From positions 2,632,501-2,696,500 of the forward strand of contig NZ_CAMTTE010000001.1 in assembly GCF_947077775.1 (NCBI RefSeq): a DNA stretch of 64,000 bases. The letters run 5' to 3'. The stretch comes from Salinibacter pepae (lineage in GTDB: Bacteria > Bacteroidota > Rhodothermia > Rhodothermales > Salinibacteraceae). Shown here piece after piece: positions 8,143 through 17,806 of the stretch (position 1 is its first letter; each line of letters begins with the position of its first letter). The position numbers and the translations under genes are program-made. A model generated the notes under the pieces. It was not told where the DNA came from, did not search any database, and saw nothing but the letters and a program-made list of their open reading frames with translations.

Positions 8143-11100
8143 ATGGTCGACCTTCGTATTACTTTGTGGGGGGCGGTGGTCGGGGGACTCTTGCTTCTGG
8201 CCCCCGTGGGGGCGGTCGGGCAGGTGGGCGATGGCTTTGATCCGGGGTGGTACGACCCCGGAGCCCCCCATCTCCAGATTGGCGTTACCACCGACGGGGT
8301 GTACCGCGTCCCGGCGGAGGCGCTGGAGGGGGCCCTCCCGGACGGGACGAGGCTGGCCGACATTTCTCCGGGGACCATCCGGCTCCTCGAAAACGGGGAG
8401 GAGATTCCGATCCAGGTTGAAGGGGCGGCGGACGGGACCCTTGATCCCTCGGACACAATCACGTTCGTGGGCCATCGAAATCGGGGCACGGATGAGCTTT
8501 GGGCCTACGACGGAGACGCCGCGGCGCAGAGCAGCGCCTACCGCAGCCTCTACAGCGACACGACCCACTACTGGATGACGTGGGGCGGGAAGGAGGGGCG
8601 TCGGTACGCGGAGGCGTCGCCGGGCGCGTCCCCCACGACGACGGCCCTCCGCGACACGGCGCGCATCGAGCGGGACGAGACGTACTACTTTGGGCGCCCG
8701 GGCAGCACGGGCAATCCCCTCTACACCGAGTCGGAGGGGTACTACTGGCGCCAGTTTCGGCACAACGACACGTCGCCCCGTTCGGCCACCTATGCCCTGC
8801 CGGTGGGGCGGCGGGCGGGCACGGGCGCGTCGCTCGACCTGCGTCTTCGAGTGGACGGCGCGTCCAGCTCGTGCCATCGCGTCGAGGTGGAGGGGCGGCT
8901 CCGGCAGCCGGGCGGCTCGCGCGCCTTCGAGTCGATCGCGACCGTGGAATGGAAGAACCTCGCCCGGCGGACGATCGAGGCGTCCGTCGCGCAGGACCGC
9001 ATTCCCGACGGGGGGCTGGAGCTGCGGCTCACCTCCTACAACGACGGCTTCTCGGGCGATCTCGACTGCCCCGACCCGTCGAGCACGCCCAACGTCGTGC
9101 TGTTCGACTGGGCGGAGGCGGCCTACACGCGGACGCTCGCGGCCCGGGCCGACGATGCGCAGCGCTTCGTGCCCCCCACGGCCGATGCCCGGACCGTCGC
9201 CCTGACGGGCCATTCGGGGGACACGGTCCACGTGTACAGCCCCGCCGGTGCCCGCCGGTACGCGGCGCCCGTGGAGGGGAACACCGCGTTCGTACGGGCG
9301 AATCCGTCGACGGCCCGAGCGCCCCACTGGGCGGTGGGGGCGGACGGCTACAAGGCGCCCGCCGCCATCCAGTCGGACGCCCCCAGCAACTGGTCGGACC
9401 CCGACGCCCACGCGGCCGACTACCTGCTCCTCACGACCGAGGCGCTGCTCCCCGCCGCCCAGCAGTTGGCCGACTACCGCCGCTCGCACGACGGCTATGA
9501 GGTGGAGGTGGCCCTCGTGCAGGACATCTTCGACGAGTTCGACTACGGCCGGCCCACCCCCATCGCCATTCGGCGCTTCGTGCGGTCGACGCAGGCGTGG
9601 CCCACCGCGCCCGAGTTCCTTTCCATCTTCGCCGATGCCCAGTACCCGATCCGCGACGGCTCGGTCGGCACGCTCTACCCGGAGTGGAGCGTCCCCTCGT
9701 TTGGCTACGCGCCCTCGGACGGCTGGTTTGCGATGCAGAGCGACGGGCCCGACGACTGGTCGGAGCTCCTCGCCGTGGGGCGCATCCCGGTGCGCTCGGT
9801 GGCGCAGGGCGAGCTCTTCGTGGACAAGCTCCAGACCTACGAGGCGGCGCCCCTGCAGCGGTGGCAAAAGCGGATGCTCCTCCTCGCGGGGGGGACCACC
9901 GAACGCGAGCAGGATCGGCTGCAGAAATATTCTGACTGGTGGGGGGAAATCGCGTCGGACACCGTTGCCGACCCGGAAAACCGGAGCTACACGGGGCCCG
10001 TCCACACCGGGGCGGACACGCTCCGGTACTACAAGAACGTCAACGATCCCCTCGACGCCAGCTTTCAGGACTCCCTGGCCGTCGATTTGGAGCGGGGGGC
10101 CGGGTGGCTCAACTACTTCGGCCACTCGGGGGCCCAGACCTGGGAAATCGTGACGGACCCGCCCGCCGAGTTCGACAATGCCGGCCGGCTGCCCGTCGTC
10201 GTCTCCCTCGGCTGCCGCACCGGGTCGTTTGCGGGCGGGCGGTTTGAGGAAAAAAGCGCGCCGTCCCTGGGCGAGCAGCTCGTCGTGGGGGCCGTGCGGC
10301 CCGACGGCACCCCGCGCGACGGGGCCCTGAACGGCGGCATCGCCCACTTTGGCGAGTCGGCCCTGGGCAACCTCGTGCCCTCGGCCCGCCTCAACGACGC
10401 CCTCGTGCAGCGCGTCTTCGTCGACACGATGCGCGTGCTCGGGGAGGCCATTCGCGCGGCGAAGGCGGAGATTGACGCCGACTTCGGGAGCAGCGACTTC
10501 TACGTGAAGCACCTCCTGCAGTACGGACTGATCGGCGACCCGGCCACGACCCTCGCCCTGCCTGCCAAGCCCGACCTGCACGTCTCGCCCGACCTGATCG
10601 CGACGGAGCCCACGGCCCCGGTGCCCGCCGACGAGCTCACCACCACGGTCCGGGTGCAGAACCGCGGGCTCATTCCCGACGACAGCGTCAGCACCCGGCT
10701 GACCTGGGAACAGCCGGACGGACGCACGACCCGGCGCACGCGTCGCCTCGATCGGTTTGCGCTTGAGCGGACGCTGTCGTTCTCGGACTCTCTGGACGAG
10801 CGGGCCGTCGGAACCAATACGTTCCGCGTTACGGCCGACCCGACGAACGAGTACGAGGAGGCCAACGAAACGAACAACACGGCCGAACGGAGCCAGGTGG
10901 TGTTCGACGCGGGCGTCTCGCTCCTCGCCCCAAGCGATTACGGGACGGTGGATCCCGAGCAGCCGTCGCTGGAGGTTGTCGTCTCCGGCCCGGCGACCGA
11001 TCGGGAGACGGTTGTGCTCCAGCTCGATACGGTGCCCGACTTCTCGTCGCCGGCCCGGCGGGCGGCAAGGCGGGCGGTGGACGGGCTGCGCGGCACGTGG

Positions 11101-13203
11101 GCGCCCTCCGGCCTGGCTGCCGGCACGACCTACTACTGGCGCGCCCGGCTGGCCGGGGGCGACGCGGAGGCGTGGCGCACGGCCCGATTCACCGCGGCCC
11201 CCGACGGGGGCGACGGCGCCTGGCTTCAGCGCGGCCAGTTCTTCGCAACAAATGAAAACACCCGGCTCCAGCGCACAGATCAGTCGTGGCAGTTTGGGAC
11301 GTATGCCCGAAATGTGCTGGTCTTCTCCGAACGAGGACAGGGATCCAGGACAGACGGATTTGTCGTTGATGGGACCTCCGACTACGAGTATCTGAAGTTC
11401 GGATTCGGAGTGCTCGTCGTCGATGGCCTCACGGGCGAGGTGCGGGGAAGCGAGTCGTTTCCGACCTATGATCTCCCGACGCAGTGGGAGGACTATCTGA
11501 AAGAGAGGGGAGAATTTATCGGTGATCAGCAAGAGGCGATCGACGCCCTTGCCACCTTCCTCGATCAAGTGCCCGACCAAGGGGATTACATATTCGTCCG
11601 TACCCGACACCTCGCTCGACAAAGCAACGCATCGATTCCGCAAGAGGTGAAGTCCCTCTTCCAAAACTTGGGATCGTCGGCCATCGACACCCTCACGTAC
11701 AACCACGTTTGGGCGTTGAAGGCCCGAAAGGGAGAATCGGGCGAAACCGTCGAACGGGTCTCTCCACCCTCGGAGGCGGATGAGGTAAATGAGATTGCAA
11801 TCGAAGCAGAACCGGACTTCCCCCATGCCTCCGGAGCTACCCTCTCCCCCCGGATTGGGCCCGCCAGTGAATGGGGACTGGTTCAGTGGGACGGAGCAGT
11901 CTCGGACGCGGCGGACGCACTTGAGATCGACGTGCTCGCTGCGGACTCGACCGTCCTCCTCGACGATCTCACCGGGGGGGCGGGGGAGCAGTCCCTTGAG
12001 TCGGTTGACGCGACGGCGCACCCCTACCTGTACCTCCGCGCTACGCTGTCGGACACGACGGCCCGGACGGCCCCGCAGCTCGACCGGTGGGGGGTGTCGT
12101 ACACGGGCGTTCCCGAGCTCGTGCTGGACCCGTCCGGCCTGGCCGCGCTTCCCGACACGGTTCGGCAGGGGGAGCCCGCCACGGCCGCCCTGCCCGTCGT
12201 CAACGTCGGCCCGGTGGAAAGCCGCCCCGTTCGCGTCCGCGCACTCTTGGAGGACGCCTCGAATGTCGCCACCCCCGTGCTCACCGACACGCTTTCGGCC
12301 CTCCCCCCCAATGGCGGCCGGGATACAACCGCCCTCGACGTGTCGAGCACGGAGGTTCCGGGCGACAACGTGCTCCGGGCCGAGGCGACGACCGACGGGC
12401 CGCCGGAGCGCCTCCCGAGCAACAACACCGCCGTCCGAAACCTCTACGTGCGAGCGGACGAGGAGCCTCCGTCCCTCCGCGTGCTGGCCAACGGGCGAGA
12501 GCTCCCGCCGACCTCCGACGACGTGACCAACCTCCAGGCCCCCGAGCTGCCGTTTGTCTCGACGGAGCCGACGCTCGAGGTGCTCGTGCGCGACGACAAT
12601 CCCTACCTTGCCCTCGACGACACGAGCTACGTCGACGTGTACCTGAAGGGCGGGCTGCCCAGTCGCGGGCCGGGCCTGGGCAGCGACTTTCGGCGCATTT
12701 CCTTTGCCGACGACGCCCTGACGCTCGTGCCGCCGGACTCCGGCACCGCCGACCCGCTCCGGCTCCAGTTTGAGCCCAGTCTGGCCACGCGGGACTCCAC
12801 GTACACCCTGAAGGTGGAGGCCGAAGACACGCGCGGCAATGCGGTGGAGCCCTATCAGGGCAGCTTCCGCGTGCAGCAGGCACAGGTGATCCGGGACGTG
12901 TACCCCTATCCCAACCCGATGAACACCCACACAACATTTGCTTTCCGGGTGGAGGGCGGGCGGAACGAGGCGCTTCGCGACTTCGCCCTGCGCATTTATA
13001 CCCTGTCCGGCCGCCTCGTGCGCCAACTAGAGGCCCGTCACCTCGACAGCCCCCTGCGTGTCGGGTGGAATACGCTGCGCTGGGACGGCCGGGACGAGGA
13101 CGGAGACCGGGTGGCGACCGGCGTGTATCTCTACCGGGTACGCATCGAAGGCGACGATCAAACGTTCCGGGGCGATGTCGAAAAAATCAGCGTCATCCGG
13201 TAG
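8143..13203 (+). CDS. PorU-like C25 peptidase with CARDB, ILEI-like and FlgD-type domains
   Basis: A 1686-residue secreted protein. Domains in order: signal peptide (1-28); a PorU-type N-terminal region (HLQIGVTTDGVYRVPAEAL, about 45-400); a gingipain-type C25 domain (about 425-780) with His661 in LNYFGHSGAQTWE and Cys691 in VVSLGCRTGSFAGG; a CARDB-type repeat (about 810-925); an FN3-like segment (about 930-1020); an ILEI/FAM3-like domain (about 1050-1210, with FGVLVVDGLTGEVRGSESF); a second CARDB-like repeat; and a FlgD-type/type IX sorting-like C-terminus (PYPNPMNTHTTFAFRV to the end). PorU is the type IX secretion sortase. Whether this is that sortase, a second PorU-like enzyme or a secreted substrate is not settled by sequence. 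The last 11 bases overlap the convergent glycosyltransferase gene. Confidence 0.85.
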   Translation: MVDLRITLWGAVVGGLLLLAPVGAVGQVGDGFDPGWYDPGAPHLQIGVTTDGVYRVPAEALEGALPDGTRLADISPGTIRLLENGEEIPIQVEGAADGTLDPSDTITFVGHRNRGTDELWAYDGDAAAQSSAYRSLYSDTTHYWMTWGGKEGRRYAEASPGASPTTTALRDTARIERDETYYFGRPGSTGNPLYTESEGYYWRQFRHNDTSPRSATYALPVGRRAGTGASLDLRLRVDGASSSCHRVEVEGRLRQPGGSRAFESIATVEWKNLARRTIEASVAQDRIPDGGLELRLTSYNDGFSGDLDCPDPSSTPNVVLFDWAEAAYTRTLAARADDAQRFVPPTADARTVALTGHSGDTVHVYSPAGARRYAAPVEGNTAFVRANPSTARAPHWAVGADGYKAPAAIQSDAPSNWSDPDAHAADYLLLTTEALLPAAQQLADYRRSHDGYEVEVALVQDIFDEFDYGRPTPIAIRRFVRSTQAWPTAPEFLSIFADAQYPIRDGSVGTLYPEWSVPSFGYAPSDGWFAMQSDGPDDWSELLAVGRIPVRSVAQGELFVDKLQTYEAAPLQRWQKRMLLLAGGTTEREQDRLQKYSDWWGEIASDTVADPENRSYTGPVHTGADTLRYYKNVNDPLDASFQDSLAVDLERGAGWLNYFGHSGAQTWEIVTDPPAEFDNAGRLPVVVSLGCRTGSFAGGRFEEKSAPSLGEQLVVGAVRPDGTPRDGALNGGIAHFGESALGNLVPSARLNDALVQRVFVDTMRVLGEAIRAAKAEIDADFGSSDFYVKHLLQYGLIGDPATTLALPAKPDLHVSPDLIATEPTAPVPADELTTTVRVQNRGLIPDDSVSTRLTWEQPDGRTTRRTRRLDRFALERTLSFSDSLDERAVGTNTFRVTADPTNEYEEANETNNTAERSQVVFDAGVSLLAPSDYGTVDPEQPSLEVVVSGPATDRETVVLQLDTVPDFSSPARRAARRAVDGLRGTWAPSGLAAGTTYYWRARLAGGDAEAWRTARFTAAPDGGDGAWLQRGQFFATNENTRLQRTDQSWQFGTYARNVLVFSERGQGSRTDGFVVDGTSDYEYLKFGFGVLVVDGLTGEVRGSESFPTYDLPTQWEDYLKERGEFIGDQQEAIDALATFLDQVPDQGDYIFVRTRHLARQSNASIPQEVKSLFQNLGSSAIDTLTYNHVWALKARKGESGETVERVSPPSEADEVNEIAIEAEPDFPHASGATLSPRIGPASEWGLVQWDGAVSDAADALEIDVLAADSTVLLDDLTGGAGEQSLESVDATAHPYLYLRATLSDTTARTAPQLDRWGVSYTGVPELVLDPSGLAALPDTVRQGEPATAALPVVNVGPVESRPVRVRALLEDASNVATPVLTDTLSALPPNGGRDTTALDVSSTEVPGDNVLRAEATTDGPPERLPSNNTAVRNLYVRADEEPPSLRVLANGRELPPTSDDVTNLQAPELPFVSTEPTLEVLVRDDNPYLALDDTSYVDVYLKGGLPSRGPGLGSDFRRISFADDALTLVPPDSGTADPLRLQFEPSLATRDSTYTLKVEAEDTRGNAVEPYQGSFRVQQAQVIRDVYPYPNPMNTHTTFAFRVEGGRNEALRDFALRIYTLSGRLVRQLEARHLDSPLRVGWNTLRWDGRDEDGDRVATGVYLYRVRIEGDDQTFRGDVEKISVIR

Positions 13204-14341
13204 GGGGCGCCCTGTGCGCGCTGCCGCGAAGCACGTCACGATAGAGTTTCGTGAGGCGCTCGCCCATCTCGGCCCAGCGATACTGCGACGCGGCGGCGCG
13301 GGCGTTTTCGGCGCACCGTCGGTATCGCTCTGGATGGGCTTGCCATTCGTCGAGCACGTCGAGCACCGCCGCCGGATCCCCCGGTGGCACCACGGCGCCG
13401 CACCCGTGCCGCTCCACGAACCGCCGCCACAGCGGAATGTCTGAGCAAATCAGGGGCAGGCCGTAATGCAGGTATTCGTAGAACTTCGTGGGGATCGAGC
13501 CCGCGTGGTTGGGGTGCTGTTCGAAGAGGGCGAGGCCCATGTCGGCCCGGCGGCGATGAGGGGGCATGGCTGAGGGGGACACGTAGGTGTCCCAGCCGAC
13601 GCGCTCCATCACGGTGTGGAGCCCTTCGTTCCGAATCTGGGCCTCTGCTCGGGCGCGCTGGTGCTCATAGCGACAGATGCCGACGAGGTTGATCGTCTCC
13701 GGACGTCCCTGGCGTTTCACCATGGCGGCCAGATCGGTCATCGTGTGGAGGCCGCGTCGGGCCGAGAGGGTGCCGGTGTAGAGCAGGCGCGTGGGGGACG
13801 TGCGGATCGGTGCGGCCTCCTCCGAACGCTCGTCCCCCCTCGGGCGGAAATAGTTGGCGATGTAGGTGTGAGGCACCGCGTAGCCGTTCAGGATGGACCG
13901 GTAACTCGCCTCCGCAATCAACACATGATCAAGCCACCGGAAGGCCCAGCGCTCCAGGCCGCGAAGCGTCCGGCCCAGCACGGCGCCTTTCGAGCGGTAG
14001 TTCTCGTGCATGTCGTAAACGATCTGGGCCCCGGTCGTCGTTTTCAGAAGGAACGCGAGAGGCAAAAGCTCCGGGTCGTGAACCTGGTACAGATCCGCGT
14101 TTAGCGCCTGCGCCATCCGGAAGGCAGTGGGATGGAGTGCAATCCGCCGCCAGCGGGCCGGGGGCCGGGGGAGGGCGTGAATCGAGATGCCCTGCACCTG
14201 TTCGGTGCGGCCGTGGGGAGCAATGAGATGCGTGTCGAAACCGGCGTCGCGGAGTGAGGCAAGCTGCTTGTAGAAGATGCGCGGGTCGAACGGCTGGTGC
14301 ACCGTTGTGACGTGCACGATGCGGTCCGGCTGTGCAGTCAT
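13193..14341 (-). CDS. Glycosyltransferase, GT4 family
   Basis: A 382-residue GT-B enzyme. The N-terminal half contains RIVHVTTVHQPFDPRIFYKQ and DLYQVHDPELLPLAF, as in GT4 transferases of surface polysaccharide pathways. The C-terminal half has the donor region ending in LFEQHPNHAGSIPTKFYEYL and PLICSDIPLWRRFVERHGCG. A usual EX7E motif is replaced by this KFYEYLHYGLPL version, as in several GT4 subfamilies. Substrates are unknown. It is convergent with the PorU-like gene (11-base overlap) and has no close same-strand neighbour. Confidence 0.87.
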   Translation of the reverse strand: MTAQPDRIVHVTTVHQPFDPRIFYKQLASLRDAGFDTHLIAPHGRTEQVQGISIHALPRPPARWRRIALHPTAFRMAQALNADLYQVHDPELLPLAFLLKTTTGAQIVYDMHENYRSKGAVLGRTLRGLERWAFRWLDHVLIAEASYRSILNGYAVPHTYIANYFRPRGDERSEEAAPIRTSPTRLLYTGTLSARRGLHTMTDLAAMVKRQGRPETINLVGICRYEHQRARAEAQIRNEGLHTVMERVGWDTYVSPSAMPPHRRRADMGLALFEQHPNHAGSIPTKFYEYLHYGLPLICSDIPLWRRFVERHGCGAVVPPGDPAAVLDVLDEWQAHPERYRRCAENARAAASQYRWAEMGERLTKLYRDVLRGSAHRAPPTG

Positions 14342-14544
14342 GACCGTGACGCTCTCGCTGAGTGGGCGTCGAAATACGCTGTCCCGTGCCTAGGCCTGTG
14401 GACAAGACGCGGGAGTGTGAGCCTTTCGGTGGGCGTCACTATGTTACCTGCCCTATGTTATTCGCATTCCCCCAACGCCCCGTTCTCTGTTCGTGTTCGA
14501 GTCCCTGGGACAGGTCACGGTGACATTGTTTCTCCGTTTGCAGC

Positions 14545-15504
14545 ATGGTCATGACTCTTGAGCACACCGACGCCTTCGAGGCAGTCGTCATCTGCACGCG
14601 AAACCGCCCCGAAGAACTGGAGGAGACGCTCGATAGCATTGCGGCACATCCCCCGTCGACCAATCTCCTGCTTGCCGTAATGGACGCGAGCGACGCCGAG
14701 ACGAAAGCGCAGGTCCAGTCGGTCGTCGAAAACTTCGATGTGGTTCCGAGTGTGCATTGGTCGTACACGGACCCTCCGTCGCTGGCCCGGCAGCGCAACG
14801 CCGCGCTCGACCGCCTACCCACCGCCGTCGAGGTCGTGCACTTTATCGACGACGACGTGACGGTGCACCCTGGCTACTTTGAGGCGCTATCGGCAGTGCT
14901 CCGCACAAGGCCGGACGTAGGGGGGGCGGGCGGCCTCGTCCTGGAGCCCTCCAAGGACGCCCCCTCGGCCCGCAACGAACGACTCCAGTCTTTCTTTTTC
15001 CTGAGCCACACTGAGGACGGACGCGTACTGCCGTCCGGCTGCACCACAAGTGCACAGCAGCCCACCCGACACGATACGTCCGGTCTTTGTGACACGGAAT
15101 GGCTGAACGGGTGCTCCTCGTATCGCCGCTCCATTCTGGATCAGCACCGCTTCGATGAGGTGCTCACCGGATACTCGATGCTCGAAGACCTCGACTTGTC
15201 GTACCGAATTCATCGGCAGGCGCGACTCGTCGTCCAGCCCGAAGCCCGCTTGACGCATCGACGGTCCCCCAGCAATCGCTTCGGTGCCGAGCGGTACAAT
15301 CACGCCCTCACTGTGCACCGCCGCTGGTTTATCGAGAAGCACTTTGGCGACGTGACGTCTCGGCTGGCATACTGGTGGAGCCTCGTGGGTCGTCTCCTCG
15401 CCACCACGGTGTCATCAGACCCGCCTCGCCCCGCGGCTCGACGCGGCCTGCTACACGGTCTACAAACGGTTCTCACACGCAATCATCCCCTGCTCTCCGA
15501 CTGA
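14545..15504 (+). CDS. Glycosyltransferase, GT2 family
   Basis: A 319-residue GT-A-fold enzyme. AVVICTRNRPEELEETLDSI is the nucleotide-binding N-terminus. VHFIDDDVTVHPGYFEAL gives the DXD-type metal/donor site near residue 100. LNGCSSYRRSILDQHRFDE and EDLDLSYRIHRQARL form the acceptor region with the ED motif. There is no membrane segment except possibly near the C-terminus. It may transfer a sugar in exopolysaccharide or glycolipid synthesis, but the substrate is not readable. The GC content is somewhat lower than that of the division and metabolic genes around it. Confidence 0.87.
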   Translation: MVMTLEHTDAFEAVVICTRNRPEELEETLDSIAAHPPSTNLLLAVMDASDAETKAQVQSVVENFDVVPSVHWSYTDPPSLARQRNAALDRLPTAVEVVHFIDDDVTVHPGYFEALSAVLRTRPDVGGAGGLVLEPSKDAPSARNERLQSFFFLSHTEDGRVLPSGCTTSAQQPTRHDTSGLCDTEWLNGCSSYRRSILDQHRFDEVLTGYSMLEDLDLSYRIHRQARLVVQPEARLTHRRSPSNRFGAERYNHALTVHRRWFIEKHFGDVTSRLAYWWSLVGRLLATTVSSDPPRPAARRGLLHGLQTVLTRNHPLLSD

Positions 15505-15561
15505 GCCCCCGGGGCCTGCAAACGGTGATCCTGCTAAGCTGCTAAGCCCTGGATACACATT

Positions 15562-16383
15562 CTAGAGCATCGGTAGTCTTTGCAACAGTTTTTTTGCTGC
15601 TTTCGCGAGCAGTCCGCCCGTTCCGTGCTGGCGTGCCATTAAACGAATCCATGTTAAGATCCTTGTCAAGAACGGCGGCTTTGGATCGACAAACAGTGCA
15701 CCTCCCCACCTGTAGTGTAGTCGCACTTCGTGAGAACGGTTAAGCTTCGAAGTCGCCTCGTGGAGATCAATGCTCTTCGCCGCTCGGTCAACGAGCGGAC
15801 CGTGGAAGATTTTCACCGGTCCGTCGACAACGTTTTTCCAATGAAACTGGCAGTTGTACCGATTGGGGAGGGGGGTAAACCGGACCTCGCTATGATACAA
15901 TGCCGGGCGCAGGGAGCGTTGATCAAACTTGTCGGTGGGACGACAGCGTCGCTCCCAATCTTCGAGCATGTCCATAACGCCCCCTGTAGACTGGTAAGCA
16001 ATCACCCCCGAATTGAATTGAGGGAATGATCTGGGGAGCTGGCTACTTTCGGGGACGTGGCTCTGGCCTTGGTCGCGCCGAACACCGAGCTCGAATGCGT
16101 CGAGGATGTCAAAAAGCCCATCGACACTGTCGGCGAGATAGGTATCAGTGTCAAGGTAAATTGTCTGCCTGTAGGGGGTTTGCTGCAGTGCCCGAGGTTT
16201 ATCGCGCTTCTGGAATGACGATTTATCGATGATCACCGTATCGAAGCAGTCAGTGTCGGGCTCACGATCGGTAACGATGGCAATCGGATACTCAGGCATA
16301 ACTGTCGCCGTCTGCTGGGCCGACCGTTCCGCTTCGGTAACGAAGGGTTCCCCCTTTGCAAGATACAGAAGACCCCGATTCAT
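15562..16383 (-). CDS. GT8-like glycosyltransferase / nucleotide-diphospho-sugar transferase
   Basis: A 273-residue protein with a GT-A core. TIYLDTDTYLADSVDGLFDIL carries the DXD motif at about residue 77, and PQFNSGVIAYQSTGGVMDML resembles the FNSGV motif of GT8 family members. A basic, hydrophobic C-terminal tail (FLTRILTWIRLM...LLQRLPML) may associate with the membrane. Base composition is visibly less GC-rich than the flanking manC gene, suggesting acquisition with neighbouring glycosyltransferase genes. It is convergent with the GT2 gene. Confidence 0.75.
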   Translation of the reverse strand: MNRGLLYLAKGEPFVTEAERSAQQTATVMPEYPIAIVTDREPDTDCFDTVIIDKSSFQKRDKPRALQQTPYRQTIYLDTDTYLADSVDGLFDILDAFELGVRRDQGQSHVPESSQLPRSFPQFNSGVIAYQSTGGVMDMLEDWERRCRPTDKFDQRSLRPALYHSEVRFTPLPNRYNCQFHWKNVVDGPVKIFHGPLVDRAAKSIDLHEATSKLNRSHEVRLHYRWGGALFVDPKPPFLTRILTWIRLMARQHGTGGLLAKAAKKLLQRLPML

Positions 16384-16717
16384 GAGAGACCACCAAGATG
16401 CTTGTTTGTACGGCGAATTGAGAAAAGATCCGCGAGGAGTCTTTGTCCCCCGTCAGTCGTCTTCAGTGGAGAGCTTGGTTCGTCCTCCCGTGTCCCGAGA
16501 GCCGCTCCGGCGGATGTCCACTTTAACGCTCTCCGACCTGATCGATGGAAGTTCTGATGCAACTGGTACCGTTGGGGGGCTCTGAAGGGGAACTGAAAGA
16601 TAGTTTTCGGTCTCCAAAATCACCAGACGCGCACAGTGGATCGGGTTCTTCACTCTTCCCAGTCCAGTCGCTATGTTGGAGACGATCACTCGATTCCAGA
16701 TTCAACTCCTCGCTAAC
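16384..16717. other. 334-base gap upstream of manC, no gene seen
   Basis: No reading frame here resembles a protein and I see no clear repeat. It separates the divergent GT8-like gene from manC and probably contains both promoters. Composition is less GC-rich than manC. Confidence 0.4.
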
Positions 16718-17788
16718 ATGAAGTACGCCGTCATCATGGCCGGGGGCATCGGCACCCGCTTCTGGCCCGTCAGCCGCAAGGAGCACCCCAAGCAGTTCCT
16801 GGACATCTTCGGCGACGGGACGCTTATCCAAAACACCATTGCGCGGCTCCAGGGGCTCGTGCCGCCGGAGCGGTGCCTGGTGGTGACCCACGACCGGTAT
16901 GTGGAGAAGACGAAAAAGCAGCTTCCGGCCGTCCCGGAGGCGAACATCCTCGCGGAGCCGATCAGCCGCAACACGGCCCCCTGCATCGCCTACGCGGCCA
17001 CGACGCTCGCGAAGCGGGACCCGGACGCGACGATGGCGGTCCTCCCGGCCGACCACGTCATCGGGAACGTGGCCCGGTTCCACGACACGCTGGACGTGGC
17101 GTTCGGCGCCGCCCAGGAGCGCGACGCCCTCGTCACCATCGGCATCGACCCCACCTACCCGGCCACCGGGTACGGCTACATCCAGTACGACGGCTCCGGG
17201 GCGGACCCGCCGGCCCTGGAGACGTATCCGGTGCGCACCTTCGCCGAGAAGCCGGACCAGTCCACGGCCGAGCGGTTTATCGACGCCGGCGACTTTCTGT
17301 GGAACAGCGGCATGTTTATCTGGCGGGCGGACACGATCCTCGACCAGATTGAAACGCATCTGCCCGACGCCCACGAGGCATTCGCCCCGGTCCGTGCGGC
17401 CGACGGCGCCGCCGACTCCGAGACGCTTACCGAGGCCTTTCGGGAGAGCCCGCGCATTTCCATCGACTACGGGGTGATGGAGCAGGCCGACACGGTCCGC
17501 GTGGTGCCGGGCACGTTCGACTGGAACGACGTCGGCGACTGGCGGGCCGTCTACGACCTGAGCGAAAAGGACGAGCACGGCAACGTCATCGAGGGGGAGG
17601 TCATCATGCAGGACTCCAGCCGGTGCTACGTCCAGACCGAGGACCGGCTGGTGGTGCTCGTGGGCATCCACGACAAGGTGGTCGTCGATACCGGCGACGC
17701 GGTGCTGGTCTGCAACCGCGAGAGTGCCCAGCAGGTGAAGCAGGTGGTGGAGTACCTCCACGCCCACCAGTTTGAGGAGTACGTGTGA
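16718..17788 (+). CDS. manC: Mannose-1-phosphate guanylyltransferase
   Basis: A 356-residue enzyme making GDP-mannose from mannose-1-phosphate and GTP. The signature MKYAVIMAGGIGTRFWPVSR and EHPKQF open the protein. EPISRNTAPCIAYAA and VLPADHVIGN follow, and FAEKP plus FLWNSGMFIWRADTILDQI are typical of the family. The length fits the single-domain form without the fused phosphomannose isomerase. The ATG at 16718 begins the conserved strand. A TTG at 16673 would add 15 unconserved residues. GDP-mannose could feed the glycosyltransferases nearby. The stop is 18 bases from the convergent otsB stop. Confidence 0.95.
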   Translation: MKYAVIMAGGIGTRFWPVSRKEHPKQFLDIFGDGTLIQNTIARLQGLVPPERCLVVTHDRYVEKTKKQLPAVPEANILAEPISRNTAPCIAYAATTLAKRDPDATMAVLPADHVIGNVARFHDTLDVAFGAAQERDALVTIGIDPTYPATGYGYIQYDGSGADPPALETYPVRTFAEKPDQSTAERFIDAGDFLWNSGMFIWRADTILDQIETHLPDAHEAFAPVRAADGAADSETLTEAFRESPRISIDYGVMEQADTVRVVPGTFDWNDVGDWRAVYDLSEKDEHGNVIEGEVIMQDSSRCYVQTEDRLVVLVGIHDKVVVDTGDAVLVCNRESAQQVKQVVEYLHAHQFEEYV

Positions 17789-17806
17789 CCCGGGCGGCGG
17801 CCGGGC

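Noticed and set aside
6892-13026. A 2044-codon open frame on the minus strand opposite the GT4 and PorU-like genes
   Set aside because: It is the complement of strongly coding GC-rich DNA, where stop codons are rare in the antisense frame. Its translation has no domain pattern, is Arg/Gly/Val/His-rich, and the opposite strand encodes a protein with clear catalytic motifs.
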